Positions 26,915 through 36,552 are shown, counted from the stretch's first letter. The stretch: 64,000 bases of DNA from Candidatus Tepidiaquacella proteinivora (GCA_013348845.1 CP054675.1:62001-126000); one strand, 5' to 3'. The notes: generated by a model not told the origin, from the sequence alone. Program-made: numbers and translations.

Positions 26915-28477
26915 ATGGAACTATCAAAATTTAAAAACGAACCATTAACAGATTTTACAGTAAAGAAAAACAGAAAAGCATTCGAAGCGGCTCTTGATAA
27001 GATTACATCAAGATTCAATGTTGAATATCCTTTAGTTATTGGAGAAGAGAAAATATTTACAGAAGAGAAAATGAAGTCATATAATCCTTCGAAAGAAGGT
27101 GAGGTAGTTGGAATTTTTCAAAGGGCAAATCCGGAATTAGCAATTCGCGCAATAGAAAAAGCGCACGAAAAATTTGACGAGTGGAAAAGAGTTTCACCCA
27201 AAAAGCGAGCGGAATATTTAATAAAAGCAGCAAAAATTATGAGAAAAAGGAAACACGAATTTTCTGCAATGATGGTCTATGAAGTAGGAAAAAATTGGGT
27301 GGAAGCCGATGCTGATACTGCTGAAGCAATTGATTTTATGGAATTCTATGCAAGGGAAATGCTCAGATATGCAAAAGAACAACCACTTGTTAAATATCCC
27401 GGTGAAAAAAATTACCTTGAATATATACCATTAGGAGTTGGAATTGTGATCCCTCCGTGGAATTTCCCATTAGCGATATTGGTAGGTATGTCAACTGCTT
27501 CTATTGTTACAGGAAATACAATAGTTTTGAAACCATCAAGTGATTCACCCGCTATAGCTCAAATGTTCGTAGAACTTATGGAAGAAGTTAAACTTCCGGC
27601 AGGTGTTTTAAATTTTGTTACTGGTGGTGGTGGTTCTATAGGTGATGTTCTTGTTCAGCACCATTTAACAAGATATATTTCATTTACTGGTTCAATGGAA
27701 GTTGGACTTCGGATAAATGAACTTGCTGCAAAAAAACAGTATAACCAAATCTGGATTAAAAGGGTTATTGCGGAAATGGGCGGTAAAGATGCAATTATTA
27801 TAGATAATGAACTATATGATTTTAATGATGCAGTAAAAGGCGTAATAACATCTGCATTCGGTTTTCAGGGTCAGAAATGCTCAGCTTGTTCAAGAGTTAT
27901 AGTTGATGAAAAAATTTATGATAAGTTCTGTGATGCGCTTGTCCTTCATGCAAGCACAATAAAAGTTGATCAGGCGAAATACAATCCGGGAATGGGTCCG
28001 GTTATCAATGAAAATGCAAAAAATAAAATACTTGAATATATACAAAAAGGAATTGAAGAAGGTGGAGAATTAATTCATGGAGGAAATCAAATTAATAATA
28101 ATGGCTATTTTATAGAACCTACAATTATTAAAAATGTAAAACCAACTGATACTATTGCTCAGGAAGAAATATTTGGTCCTGTTCTTGCTGTAATAAGGTC
28201 ACCTAATTTCGAGGAATCTTTAAAAATTGCTAATGGTACAATTTATGGTTTAACAGGTGCTGTATATTCAAGTAATAAAAAGAAACTGAAAAAAGCCGCT
28301 GAGGAATTTCATGTTGGTAATCTTTACTTCAATAGAAAATGTACAGGTGCTTTAGTCGGAGTTCATCCTTTTGGTGGTTTCAATATGAGTGGAACTGATT
28401 CTAAAGCAGGTGGAAGAGATTATCTTGGTTTATTTATGCAGGCAAAAGTAGTAAGTAGTAAAATTATGAAAAAGTAA
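26915..28477 (+). CDS. pruA: L-glutamate gamma-semialdehyde (1-pyrroline-5-carboxylate) dehydrogenase
   Basis: This 520-residue NAD-dependent aldehyde dehydrogenase oxidises the semialdehyde formed from proline to glutamate. PPWNFPLAI (about 180), the FTGSMEVG NAD-binding turn (about 254), AEMGGKDAIIID (catalytic Glu, about 289) and GFQGQKCSACSRVI (catalytic Cys, about 323) are all present; the N-terminal 50 residues match the stand-alone bacterial P5CDH form. No proline dehydrogenase (PutA/PRODH) is in the window. Confidence 0.93.
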   Translation: MELSKFKNEPLTDFTVKKNRKAFEAALDKITSRFNVEYPLVIGEEKIFTEEKMKSYNPSKEGEVVGIFQRANPELAIRAIEKAHEKFDEWKRVSPKKRAEYLIKAAKIMRKRKHEFSAMMVYEVGKNWVEADADTAEAIDFMEFYAREMLRYAKEQPLVKYPGEKNYLEYIPLGVGIVIPPWNFPLAILVGMSTASIVTGNTIVLKPSSDSPAIAQMFVELMEEVKLPAGVLNFVTGGGGSIGDVLVQHHLTRYISFTGSMEVGLRINELAAKKQYNQIWIKRVIAEMGGKDAIIIDNELYDFNDAVKGVITSAFGFQGQKCSACSRVIVDEKIYDKFCDALVLHASTIKVDQAKYNPGMGPVINENAKNKILEYIQKGIEEGGELIHGGNQINNNGYFIEPTIIKNVKPTDTIAQEEIFGPVLAVIRSPNFEESLKIANGTIYGLTGAVYSSNKKKLKKAAEEFHVGNLYFNRKCTGALVGVHPFGGFNMSGTDSKAGGRDYLGLFMQAKVVSSKIMKK

Positions 28478-28509
28478 TTATTAAATTTTAAAAAAATAAA
28501 TATATCATT

Positions 28510-29724
28510 ATGAAAATTCACGAATATCAAGCAAAGGAATTACTGAAAAAATTTGGTGTTGCTGTTCAGGATGGTGTTGCAATTAAATCCATTGATGAAT
28601 TTGACAGTGCTATCAACTATCTAAAAGAAAAGGGAATCAACCAGTTTGTAGTGAAGTCACAAATACATGCAGGTGGAAGAGGTAAGGGTAAGGTGTATAA
28701 CAAATACAACCGTGATGAATTGTTAGTTGAAGGTGGAGTTAAATTCTTTGGTGCTGATATTGAGAAAGCAAAAGAATATGCTTCGAAAGTACTGGGAAAT
28801 ATTCTTGTAACTCATCAGACCGGTCCGCAAGGAAAGGAAGTGCAGACCTTATTTATTACCGAAGGACTTAATTATAAAAAGGAATTGTATCTTGGTATAT
28901 TACTTGATAGAGCAGTGGGAAAAAATATAATTATGGTATCAACTGAAGGAGGTGTTGAAATAGAAAAAGTTGCAGCCGAAACTCCTGAGAAAATTATTAA
29001 ATGTTGGATTGAACCTGCGCTAGGTTTACAACCTTATCAAGCACGGGAACTTGCTTTCGGTTTACAACTTGAGGGTAATGCATTCAAAGATTTTATCTCG
29101 TTTATATCAAAACTTTATAATGCTTATGAAGAAATTGATGCATCTCTTGTTGAAATTAATCCATTGATTATTACAAATGATGATAAAATTCTTGCTCTTG
29201 ATGCAAAAATTAATTTAGATGATAATGCTTTGTTCAGGCACAAAGATTATTTAGAAATGAGAGATTTAAATGAAGAAGACCCTCTTGAAGTTGAAGCGAG
29301 TAAGTATAATCTTAATTATATAAAACTTGATGGTAATGTCGGTTGCATGGTGAATGGGGCTGGACTGGCGATGGCAACTATGGATATCATAAAACAAGCT
29401 GGAGGTGAGCCCGCAAACTTTCTTGATGTAGGTGGATCTGCTTCTGCGGAAACTGTGGAAAATGGTTTTAGGATTATCCTTTCTGATAAAAATGTTAAAG
29501 CAATCTTAATTAATATTTTTGGTGGTATTGTTAGATGTGATAGGGTAGCAACTGGTGTTGTTCAGGCTGCAAAAAATCTAAATGTTTCCTTACCGGTTGT
29601 CGTTAGACTTCAAGGTACTAATGCAGAGGAAGCAAAAAGGATTTTAGAGGAATCTGGTCTGAATATTATTTCAGCTGACACATTTGCTGACGCTGCAGAA
29701 AAAGTTGTTAAAGTGCTTAATTAA
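28510..29724 (+). CDS. sucC: Succinate-CoA ligase (ADP/GDP-forming) beta subunit
   Basis: This ATP-grasp subunit of the TCA-cycle enzyme has 404 residues. It begins MKIHEYQAKELLKKFGV and shows the nucleotide-binding GGRGKGKVY (about 57-65), EINPLIIT (about 216), the NGAGLAMATMDI (about 282) power-helix region and NIFGGIVRCD (about 336). The alpha subunit gene sucD, commonly adjacent, is not here; an unrelated IMPDH/GMPR gene follows after a terminator. The gene is 32 bases after pruA. Confidence 0.96.
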   Translation: MKIHEYQAKELLKKFGVAVQDGVAIKSIDEFDSAINYLKEKGINQFVVKSQIHAGGRGKGKVYNKYNRDELLVEGGVKFFGADIEKAKEYASKVLGNILVTHQTGPQGKEVQTLFITEGLNYKKELYLGILLDRAVGKNIIMVSTEGGVEIEKVAAETPEKIIKCWIEPALGLQPYQARELAFGLQLEGNAFKDFISFISKLYNAYEEIDASLVEINPLIITNDDKILALDAKINLDDNALFRHKDYLEMRDLNEEDPLEVEASKYNLNYIKLDGNVGCMVNGAGLAMATMDIIKQAGGEPANFLDVGGSASAETVENGFRIILSDKNVKAILINIFGGIVRCDRVATGVVQAAKNLNVSLPVVVRLQGTNAEEAKRILEESGLNIISADTFADAAEKVVKVLN

Positions 29725-29748
29725 TTTTTTTCAATAATGAATTTTATA

Positions 29749-29793
29749 ACACAGGATAAAGTTTGTTTCAGCTTTTTCCTGTGTTTTTAATTT
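29749..29793 (+). terminator. Intrinsic terminator after sucC
   Basis: Arms starting ACACAGG (29749) and ending CCTGTGT (29784) form a stem extended by AT pairs and are followed by TTTTTAATTTT. It ends the serine hydrolase-pruA-sucC unit. Confidence 0.85.
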
Positions 29794-29806
29794 TAAACAA
29801 TTAAAT

Positions 29807-30841
29807 ATGAGTTATAAAAATATCTTACAGCTAAAATCTCTTACATACGATGATATCTCATTACTACCGAATAAAATTTCTAACATCGAGCATCGTGCAG
29901 AGTGTGATACAAGCGTAGATTTTCTTGGATTACGATTATCTGTTCCTATTATTGCTTCTCCAATGAATACTGTCTGTGGTGGTAGGATGGCAAAAGCGCT
30001 TGCTGATATGAATACACTCGGCATTGTCCATAGATTTAATACCATTGATGACCAATTAAATGAATTTATTGAAAACGGTCTTGCTGATTCACAATTTAAA
30101 GCTGCCGCAATCGGAATTAAGGGACAATCAGAAATAGAAAGATTAAAAAGATTAGCTGATTTTGGAATAAAAATCATCTGTATTGATATAGCAAACGGAG
30201 GAAATAGATTGCTTGAAAAATTGTTTCATGAAATTTCAGACATTGTAAAATCTTATGATTTAAAAATCATTGCCGGGAATGTGGCAAGTTATGAAACAAC
30301 AAAATATTTAATTGAACTTGGTGTTGATGCGATAAGAGTTGGTATAGGTAATGGTGCTATGTGTTCCACATCAATAAAATCTGGTGTAGGAATAGGGCAA
30401 GTTGATGCAATAGTTAGAGCACTGAGCGCTAAGGAAGATTTGAATTCCAATGTGAAAATTATTGCTGATGGAGGAATTGCAAATCCGGGGGCTATGTGTA
30501 AAGCAATTGCTCTTGGCTGTGATGCTGTTATTTTAGGTATGGCGCTCGCTGGAACAGAAGAATCTCCGGGTGAAGTGTTGAAATATAATAATCAGCGTTG
30601 GAAAAAATATTGCGGAAGTGCATCCTTTGCTGTAAAACAAGATAATAAAAGTTATATTGAAGGTGAAGAATCTCTTGTACCGTACAAGGGAACAGTTGCA
30701 AAAGTTATTAGAGAATATAAAGAAGGATTGCAGTCATCAATGAGTTATCTTAATTCAAAAACTATTGAAGAATATCAAAAGAATTCAACTTTTGTTATTT
30801 TAACAAGTCATTCATTTTTAGAAAGAAAACCACAACTGTAA
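29807..30841 (+). CDS. IMP dehydrogenase / GMP reductase family protein, no CBS domains
   Basis: This 344-residue TIM-barrel enzyme starts with LTYDDISLLP (about 12-21), as in IMPDH, and has IASPMNTV, CIDIANGG, the GIGNGAMCSTSIKSGVG active-site loop with the catalytic Cys (about 188), and ADGGIANPG (about 222). The length and absence of the two CBS domains fit GMP reductase or a short IMPDH; the flap region (IEGEESLVPYKGTV) resembles IMPDH more. It therefore either makes XMP from IMP or returns GMP to IMP. The photolyase ATG follows the stop codon with no gap. Confidence 0.85.
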   Translation: MSYKNILQLKSLTYDDISLLPNKISNIEHRAECDTSVDFLGLRLSVPIIASPMNTVCGGRMAKALADMNTLGIVHRFNTIDDQLNEFIENGLADSQFKAAAIGIKGQSEIERLKRLADFGIKIICIDIANGGNRLLEKLFHEISDIVKSYDLKIIAGNVASYETTKYLIELGVDAIRVGIGNGAMCSTSIKSGVGIGQVDAIVRALSAKEDLNSNVKIIADGGIANPGAMCKAIALGCDAVILGMALAGTEESPGEVLKYNNQRWKKYCGSASFAVKQDNKSYIEGEESLVPYKGTVAKVIREYKEGLQSSMSYLNSKTIEEYQKNSTFVILTSHSFLERKPQL

Positions 30842-32266
30842 ATGCTTTATGCATATTGGTTTCGGAAAGATTTACGGGTAAATGATAATAAAGCATTATC
30901 AGAGTTTATATCGGTTGTTAGGAATAGATTCAATAAAAAAAAAGATAAAATTATATTTTTTTATATAAAGGGTAAGAATAGTTTTTCTTATTACGGAGAA
31001 AAAAGGATAAAATTTCTTTATGAGTGTTTAAATGACCTTTATAATACACTTAAGAAATTTGGTTTTGATTTAGAAATTTATTCAGGTTCTTCGGGTGATG
31101 TTATAAAAAATTTGTGTGAAAATTCAGATGAAATTTCCTTATATGCAAATAAACAATATGAACCATATAACATTAAAAGGGACAAATTAATTTATGAAAT
31201 AATTAAGCAAAAAGGAACATTCAATTTATTTAATGACACGGTTTTATCAGAACCCGGTAGTATTTTAAAAGATGATAAGTCTCCTTATATTGTATATACA
31301 CCTTTTAAGAAAAAATTTTTAAATCTTTTAAATATTAATTCATTTGAAGAATATAATTCAGATTTAAATCAGATTAGGGAATTTTCAAAATATCAATATA
31401 AATCAGTATATATAGAAAAAATCAATATTCTTTCAGAAAATTTTAATTTAAAGAATAATCTTAATTTTAAGGGAGGTAGAAAAGAGGGATTTAAATTATT
31501 AAATCATTTTCTAAATACCAGAGTGTTTGATTATCATTTACTTAGAGACTTTCCCTCAATTAATGGGACAAGTCTCATTTCTCCACATTTACATTTTGGG
31601 ACAATATCTGTACGCGAGTGTTTTAATTTAGCATTAAAACAAACTAAAAATAAAAAAGCATTAAAAGGTGTGCAAACATGGATTTCAGAACTTATTTGGC
31701 GTGAATTTTATTATCAGATTGCATTTCATTTCCCTTATATAATTAATGGTGCTTTCATAAAAAGGTATGACAATATTGAATGGGAAAATGATAAAATAAA
31801 GTTTGATAGATGGTGTAATGGTTTGACAGGTTATCCAATTGTTGATGCTGGGATGCGACAACTTGTTAAGGAAGGCTGGATGCATAATAGAGTTAGAATG
31901 ATTACTGCTATGTTCTTAACGAAAGATTTATTAATTGATTGGAGATGGGGAGAAAAATTTTTTGCTGAGCATCTAATAGATTTAGATTTTGCAAACAATA
32001 ATGGTGGTTGGCAATGGTCCGCATCCACCGGGTGTGATTCTCAGCCATATTTTAGAATCTTCAATCCTTACTTACAAAGTGTGAAGTTTGATCCTGATGG
32101 TGTATATATTAAAAAATATGTTCCTGAATTAAAAAATCTTGATGGAAAAAACATCCATAAACCTGATTTGGAATTAATTAAATCAGAAAAATACCCAACC
32201 CCAATAATTGACCATTTTAAAATGAAGGAAATTGCTATTTTAAAATTTAAATCTGTGTCTAACTAA
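30842..32266 (+). CDS. Deoxyribodipyrimidine photolyase (cryptochrome/photolyase family)
   Basis: This 474-residue light-dependent DNA repair enzyme has an N-terminal Rossmann-like antenna domain (YAYWFRKDLRVNDNKAL, about 2-19) and a C-terminal FAD-binding domain with WISELIWREFYYQIAF (about 280), GYPIVDAGMRQL (about 335), GWMHNRVRMITAMFL and GWQWSASTGCDSQPYFRIFNP (about 390). All FAD-contact and substrate Trp/Met positions are present, as in class I CPD photolyases. Its presence suggests exposure to light. The start abuts the preceding gene, so they are co-transcribed. Confidence 0.92.
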   Translation: MLYAYWFRKDLRVNDNKALSEFISVVRNRFNKKKDKIIFFYIKGKNSFSYYGEKRIKFLYECLNDLYNTLKKFGFDLEIYSGSSGDVIKNLCENSDEISLYANKQYEPYNIKRDKLIYEIIKQKGTFNLFNDTVLSEPGSILKDDKSPYIVYTPFKKKFLNLLNINSFEEYNSDLNQIREFSKYQYKSVYIEKINILSENFNLKNNLNFKGGRKEGFKLLNHFLNTRVFDYHLLRDFPSINGTSLISPHLHFGTISVRECFNLALKQTKNKKALKGVQTWISELIWREFYYQIAFHFPYIINGAFIKRYDNIEWENDKIKFDRWCNGLTGYPIVDAGMRQLVKEGWMHNRVRMITAMFLTKDLLIDWRWGEKFFAEHLIDLDFANNNGGWQWSASTGCDSQPYFRIFNPYLQSVKFDPDGVYIKKYVPELKNLDGKNIHKPDLELIKSEKYPTPIIDHFKMKEIAILKFKSVSN

Positions 32267-32278
32267 AAATACAAAATT

Positions 32279-33040
32279 ATGAGAAAAAAAATTATTGCTG
32301 GAAACTGGAAAATGAATTTAGATATTCAATTATCAGAGCAGTTAATTAAAGAAATCTTGAAAAATTTAAATAAGGAAGTCTTTTTAAAAACCGATGTAGT
32401 TGTATGTCCTCCTTTTACTTCACTACTAACAGTATTTAACTTAATAAAGGATTCTGATATTAAACTTGGTGCACAAAATATGCATTACGAAAATGAAGGT
32501 GCTTTTACTGGTGAAGTATCAGCCATTATGTTAAAGTCGGTTGGTTGTAAATATGTAATTTTAGGACACAGCGAAAGGCGACAATATTTCCTTGAGACTG
32601 ATAAGACTGTGAACTTGAAAATTAAAAAGGCACTTGAATATTCACTCAATCCAATTGTTTGCGTGGGAGAAACCCTTGAACAACGAGAAAGTGGAATACA
32701 AGAAAGTATCGTAGAAGAGCAAGTAAAAAATTGTTTAAAAGAAATTACATCTGAACAACTTAAAAAAATAATTATTGCTTACGAACCAGTCTGGGCTATA
32801 GGCACTGGTCATACAGCGACACCTACACAAGCAAATGAAATGCACAAAAAAATTCGCTCTGTAATTGAAGATTTATATTCTACTGAATGTGCTAAAGAAT
32901 TAAAAATACTATATGGAGGTAGCGTGAATGAAAAAAATTCCGCTGATTTATTTGCACAATCAGATATTGATGGTGGTCTGATTGGAGGAGCAAGTCTAAG
33001 GTCTAAATCTTTTACAGAAATTATTTTTTCCGTCGTATAA
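32279..33040 (+). CDS. tpiA: Triosephosphate isomerase
   Basis: This 253-residue glycolytic enzyme contains AGNWKMN (catalytic Asn and Lys, about 8-14), LGHSERRQYF (catalytic His, about 96), AYEPVWAIGTG (catalytic Glu, about 165-177) and the phosphate-gripper LYGGSVNEKN (about 211). All residues needed for activity are present and the length is standard. It is the last gene of the plus-strand run from 29807; no terminator was recognised in the following 262 bases. Confidence 0.97.
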   Translation: MRKKIIAGNWKMNLDIQLSEQLIKEILKNLNKEVFLKTDVVVCPPFTSLLTVFNLIKDSDIKLGAQNMHYENEGAFTGEVSAIMLKSVGCKYVILGHSERRQYFLETDKTVNLKIKKALEYSLNPIVCVGETLEQRESGIQESIVEEQVKNCLKEITSEQLKKIIIAYEPVWAIGTGHTATPTQANEMHKKIRSVIEDLYSTECAKELKILYGGSVNEKNSADLFAQSDIDGGLIGGASLRSKSFTEIIFSVV

Positions 33041-33277
33041 GTTTTCTTTATAGATTAACTTCTATATATAATTTTTCTAAAGTCTGAATTTTATAAATAT
33101 AAGTCATTATGTGGAATTTTTGGGGTATTATAATATTTATTTTATAAAGCCAAAAAATGTATTTGCTATTTAATATTTTTATCATTAAATTCTTATTGAA
33201 ATATGAGAATCTAAAAGATTGTATTGAGGTAATGTAAATTAGATAAGTGATGGGAACTAAATACTTTAAATTAAAAG

Positions 33278-33293
33278 ATTTAGTTAACTAAAT
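33278..33293. promoter_or_regulatory. 16-bp perfect palindrome upstream of a T9SS cargo gene
   Basis: ATTTAGTTAACTAAAT is perfectly self-complementary and ends nine bases before the ATG at 33303. Flanking AGATAA (33241-33246) and TTATCT (33293-33298) are also complementary. It could be an operator or an mRNA hairpin at the ribosome site. The rest of the 33041-33302 gap is AT-rich with no other recognisable element. Confidence 0.35.
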
Positions 33294-33302
33294 TATCTCA
33301 AA

Positions 33303-34859
33303 ATGAAAATATATAATAAATTAACCCTAAAAATCGTCTTAATACTATTTCTGTTTGTCCCGCTTCTAAAAAGCGTTATAGCTCAAACACCGCATTATTA
33401 TAATCATGCAAATACAAGTGGTACGATGAATTCATTCCCTTTTGCAATGACAGGAGGTAAAGCAGTCAACACTCTTATACTTGCAGGGGAAATAAATAAA
33501 CCTTATGTTGTACCTCCCGGGAATCAAATTACTGCTGTATATTTCTTTATGGCTCAGGCAGGGACAAGGAATTTTACAGATTTTCATATTTTACTTGCTC
33601 AGAGTACGATTAATACTTTTACTACTGGTCAATTTTATAGTGGTCCCTACGATACAGTATATTATAGGTCTTCTATCAGTTTAAATTGCGGAGCCAATTC
33701 CTGGATGGGAATACAATTAGATAAACCATTCCAATATGATCCTACTAAAAGTCTTATTGTTTTCGTTGGACAGTGTTCAAATACTGGGTCTGGTATGACT
33801 GTCAGAAATCAGAATTTCACCAATTACAGAAGAGTATGGTCTGTTGGTGGATGTCCGTTCGTACCTTATGCTTCAGCTGATGCAGCTGTGGTGGGATTCG
33901 GTATTGATGTTGTACCAGTTAATTATGTTCCTAATTTGATTTATTATAAATTTGAAAACAATCCATCTCCGACAACAACAATTAATTGTGCATATCCCGG
34001 CGTTGGTTTGAGTACAGTTGTCTTAGCTGGTTTAACTCTCACTTCAGGCGGTCAATTTGACTCCTGCGTATATGGTACAGGGGTTGCCGGTGCTGGGATT
34101 AATACAGGATGGGGATGGAATTTAGGCGGTTCAAGTTGGACTATCGGTTTTTGGGTAAATATTCCTACAAACCCATCTGGCTCTGCTTATTATATATTTG
34201 GTGATGATGGTTCAAATAGCTTTAGATGTTTCCATAATGGGGTAGCAGGACCTGACAGTTTGATCTTAAGAGGGGTAGGGATTAATGATGTTAGAATTCC
34301 CGGTATTGGACCAGCCCCAACTCATATAGCTTTTGTTTATGATTCCGCTTCTTCTACAATATATGGTTACAAAAATGGTATCTTAGTCAGAACTGTTTCT
34401 CAAACGCCTTTAAGTTTTCCAATTGGGACAGGGTTTAAAGTAGGAGGTTATTCTAATTCGCCTAATATAGTAGGAAAGCTCGATGAGTTCAGGATTTATA
34501 AAGGGGCTCTTACAGCTGCTCAGATTGCCGCATCATGGAATCTTGATTTGCAATGTGGTCCTATTACGAGTGTTCCTAAATTTAGTGAAGTTCCAAGAGA
34601 TTATAACTTAAGTCAGAACTATCCAAATCCGTTTAATCCTACAACGAAAATAAATTTCTCTATACCAAAATCAGGTTTTGTAACTCTGAAAGTGTATGAT
34701 ATACTTGGGAAAGAGGTAGTAACTCTGGTTAATGAAAACAAAACCGCCGGAAGTTATATAATTGATTTTGATGGTTCAGAACTTTCAAGTGGAGTTTATT
34801 TCTATACCATTCAGGTAAATGGTTTTACAGATACGAAGAAAATGCTTCTGATAAAATAA
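33303..34859 (+). CDS. T9SS-secreted protein with LamG/concanavalin-like domain
   Basis: This 518-residue protein has a signal peptide of about 28 residues (SVIAQ). Residues about 215-415 look like a LamG/concanavalin-like jelly roll: YYKFENNPSP at the start, WTIGFWVNIPT in the middle, and GKLDEFRIYKGALTAAQIAA at the end, a very typical closing motif. Such domains bind glycans or surfaces. The last 80 residues (LSQNYPNPFNPTTKINFSIP onward, then SSGVYFYTIQVNGFTDTKK) are a type A T9SS sorting domain. The N-terminal domain (30-210) is unassigned. A good terminator follows. Confidence 0.82.
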   Translation: MKIYNKLTLKIVLILFLFVPLLKSVIAQTPHYYNHANTSGTMNSFPFAMTGGKAVNTLILAGEINKPYVVPPGNQITAVYFFMAQAGTRNFTDFHILLAQSTINTFTTGQFYSGPYDTVYYRSSISLNCGANSWMGIQLDKPFQYDPTKSLIVFVGQCSNTGSGMTVRNQNFTNYRRVWSVGGCPFVPYASADAAVVGFGIDVVPVNYVPNLIYYKFENNPSPTTTINCAYPGVGLSTVVLAGLTLTSGGQFDSCVYGTGVAGAGINTGWGWNLGGSSWTIGFWVNIPTNPSGSAYYIFGDDGSNSFRCFHNGVAGPDSLILRGVGINDVRIPGIGPAPTHIAFVYDSASSTIYGYKNGILVRTVSQTPLSFPIGTGFKVGGYSNSPNIVGKLDEFRIYKGALTAAQIAASWNLDLQCGPITSVPKFSEVPRDYNLSQNYPNPFNPTTKINFSIPKSGFVTLKVYDILGKEVVTLVNENKTAGSYIIDFDGSELSSGVYFYTIQVNGFTDTKKMLLIK

Positions 34860-34887
34860 TCTTTTAGTATTAAATCTGAAATTTTTT

Positions 34888-34922
34888 ATGGGGGCAAATG
34901 AATTGCCCCCATTTCTTTTTTT
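34888..34922 (+). terminator. Intrinsic terminator between T9SS gene and terminase
   Basis: ATGGGGGCAA and TTGCCCCCAT (34888-34897 and 34903-34912) form a ten-base stem around a five-base loop, followed by a T-rich run on the plus strand. It isolates the plus-strand gene from the convergent terminase genes. Confidence 0.9.
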
Positions 34923-34926
34923 AATA

Positions 34927-36153
34927 TCATAGCCATCTAACATTTACATTATTCCTGAATTTTGAATGAGTATAAATTGCATATCTTATTGCATCCATAC
35001 AATGGTCATTAAATTTTACGGGTTCATCAAGTAGATTTCCATTCCTATCCTGTTTGTATGAATAGTATAATACTTCCTTATTAATACCTTCATTTTTTGG
35101 ATTGGAATAAATCTTACATCTTTTTATAAAATCAATTCCATCTTTTATATTTTTACTGGCAGGTAAACAATTGAAACCATTTCTTCTGAATTCCTCAATC
35201 CTATTAGGTTCTGATGAATCACAATAGATATAATCAGTACTGTTGATTTTCAGTTCTTTCATTAAAAGTATTAAATCTGAATTTGTTAAATGTTCTTTAT
35301 AAATTAGCTCATCAAGATAGTATTCATTATCTTTTATTCCAATTTTAATTAATGCGGTTTTATTATTGTAACCAAAATCAAACCCGTATATAATTTCATC
35401 AAAAGTTTCCGGATATTCTTCCAATATTTCAAATGGTTTAAAGACAATATTTTTTAAAGTACCCCATTCACCAAGAGTATATATATTATAAAAATTTTCA
35501 TCCTGATTCTTAAGATTTAGTAATACATTTTTATATTCATCATCTATGTATTTGTTGTTTTTATATGTGGTTTTCAGTTTGAAACTATCTTTTTGTATCG
35601 TTGTATTTAACCAATGAAATGAATTTATCGGGTTATAAGTTAAAATTATTTGTTTATAATACCTTGTTTTTCCTCTTAACCTTAAATCTATTTGCAAAAA
35701 ATCTTTATACTCAAGTTCAGTTGCTTCTTCAATCCAGATTGAAGTTATACCAAAAATTGATTTTAACTTCTCAGGGTCATCAACTCCTGTACTGATTATC
35801 TCACTTTTTGTGTATTCATTTCTTATACTTAAGTCGCTGTCTTTTATTGTAAAGTATTCATACAAACCTGAGGTAAATATCAGTGATTTTATCAAACTAA
35901 ACTGTGAATTTCTAACTGTTTTTGCAACTTTCCTTATTAGTAAAAATCTGTGATTACGTTCCATCATCATTCTGATCAATATTTTCTGTGCGGCAAATAC
36001 ACTTTTACCGGAACCTGCACCACCATATATATGTAAATATCTGGATTTGTTTTCTATAAGTGGAAGGTATATTTTATTAATAGAAGATAAATTAAAGTGA
36101 ATTAAAATATCTTTCCTAATCATCATCCCCCTTTTTTCCATTTTCAAAATCAA
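34927..36153 (-). CDS. Phage terminase large subunit (PBSX/TerL-like)
   Basis: TerL packages phage DNA into capsids with an ATPase and a nuclease. The 408 residues hold Walker A GGAGSGKSVFAA (about 39-50), Walker B with IWIEEATEL (about 136), the motor coupling YNP segment (ILTYNPINS, about 172) and an RNase H-fold nuclease with FGFDFGYNNKTAL-like YGFDFGYNNKTAL (about 242), YCDSSEPNRI (about 308) and HCMDAIRYAI (about 385). All catalytic acids appear intact and there is no frameshift. It overlaps the small-subunit-like gene by 38 bases. No portal, capsid, integrase or tail gene is nearby. Confidence 0.9.
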   Translation of the reverse strand: MILKMEKRGMMIRKDILIHFNLSSINKIYLPLIENKSRYLHIYGGAGSGKSVFAAQKILIRMMMERNHRFLLIRKVAKTVRNSQFSLIKSLIFTSGLYEYFTIKDSDLSIRNEYTKSEIISTGVDDPEKLKSIFGITSIWIEEATELEYKDFLQIDLRLRGKTRYYKQIILTYNPINSFHWLNTTIQKDSFKLKTTYKNNKYIDDEYKNVLLNLKNQDENFYNIYTLGEWGTLKNIVFKPFEILEEYPETFDEIIYGFDFGYNNKTALIKIGIKDNEYYLDELIYKEHLTNSDLILLMKELKINSTDYIYCDSSEPNRIEEFRRNGFNCLPASKNIKDGIDFIKRCKIYSNPKNEGINKEVLYYSYKQDRNGNLLDEPVKFNDHCMDAIRYAIYTHSKFRNNVNVRWL

Positions 36154-36517
36154 GGTTTACCTTTATAATTTCATCTTTATTTTTATGTTTAAAATTATTT
36201 ATACCTAATAAATTTTTCATTACAAACATCCATGCACTTCCATTGAATTTATTCTTTTCACCAATAATACCTTTAATTCCTATTTGTTCCCATAACAATA
36301 ATCTTTCCCTTTTTGCTTTATTAATTAAATTAGTGCATTGCTCATTACACTTTTTGTTGTCAAGTTCTTTTGCAAAATATTCTATTAATTTACTGTCTTC
36401 ATCAGGAAATGACTCTGAAGAATATCCGCTTTTAAGGTGTCTGCAATACTTTTTTATTAGATTCTCTTTACGTGAGTCTTGGATGTTAATTATTTTCTTC
36501 ATTTTACCCTCTTTCAT
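36116..36517 (-). CDS. Probable terminase small subunit
   Basis: This 133-residue protein precedes the terminase large subunit and overlaps it, the standard TerS-TerL order. The segment NGSAWMFVMKNLLGI (about 92-106) is a recurring feature of TerS and phage DNA-binding proteins of this type; the rest is lysine-rich and helical. It binds the packaging site in phages. The ATG at 36517 has poor spacing; a second ATG at 36500-36502, preceded by GAGGG, could be used instead, shortening the protein by five residues. Confidence 0.65.
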   Translation of the reverse strand: MKEGKMKKIINIQDSRKENLIKKYCRHLKSGYSSESFPDEDSKLIEYFAKELDNKKCNEQCTNLINKAKRERLLLWEQIGIKGIIGEKNKFNGSAWMFVMKNLLGINNFKHKNKDEIIKVNLDFENGKKGDDD

Positions 36518-36552
36518 AATTGATTAAATATATATTCAGAAACCCCGTTAAT

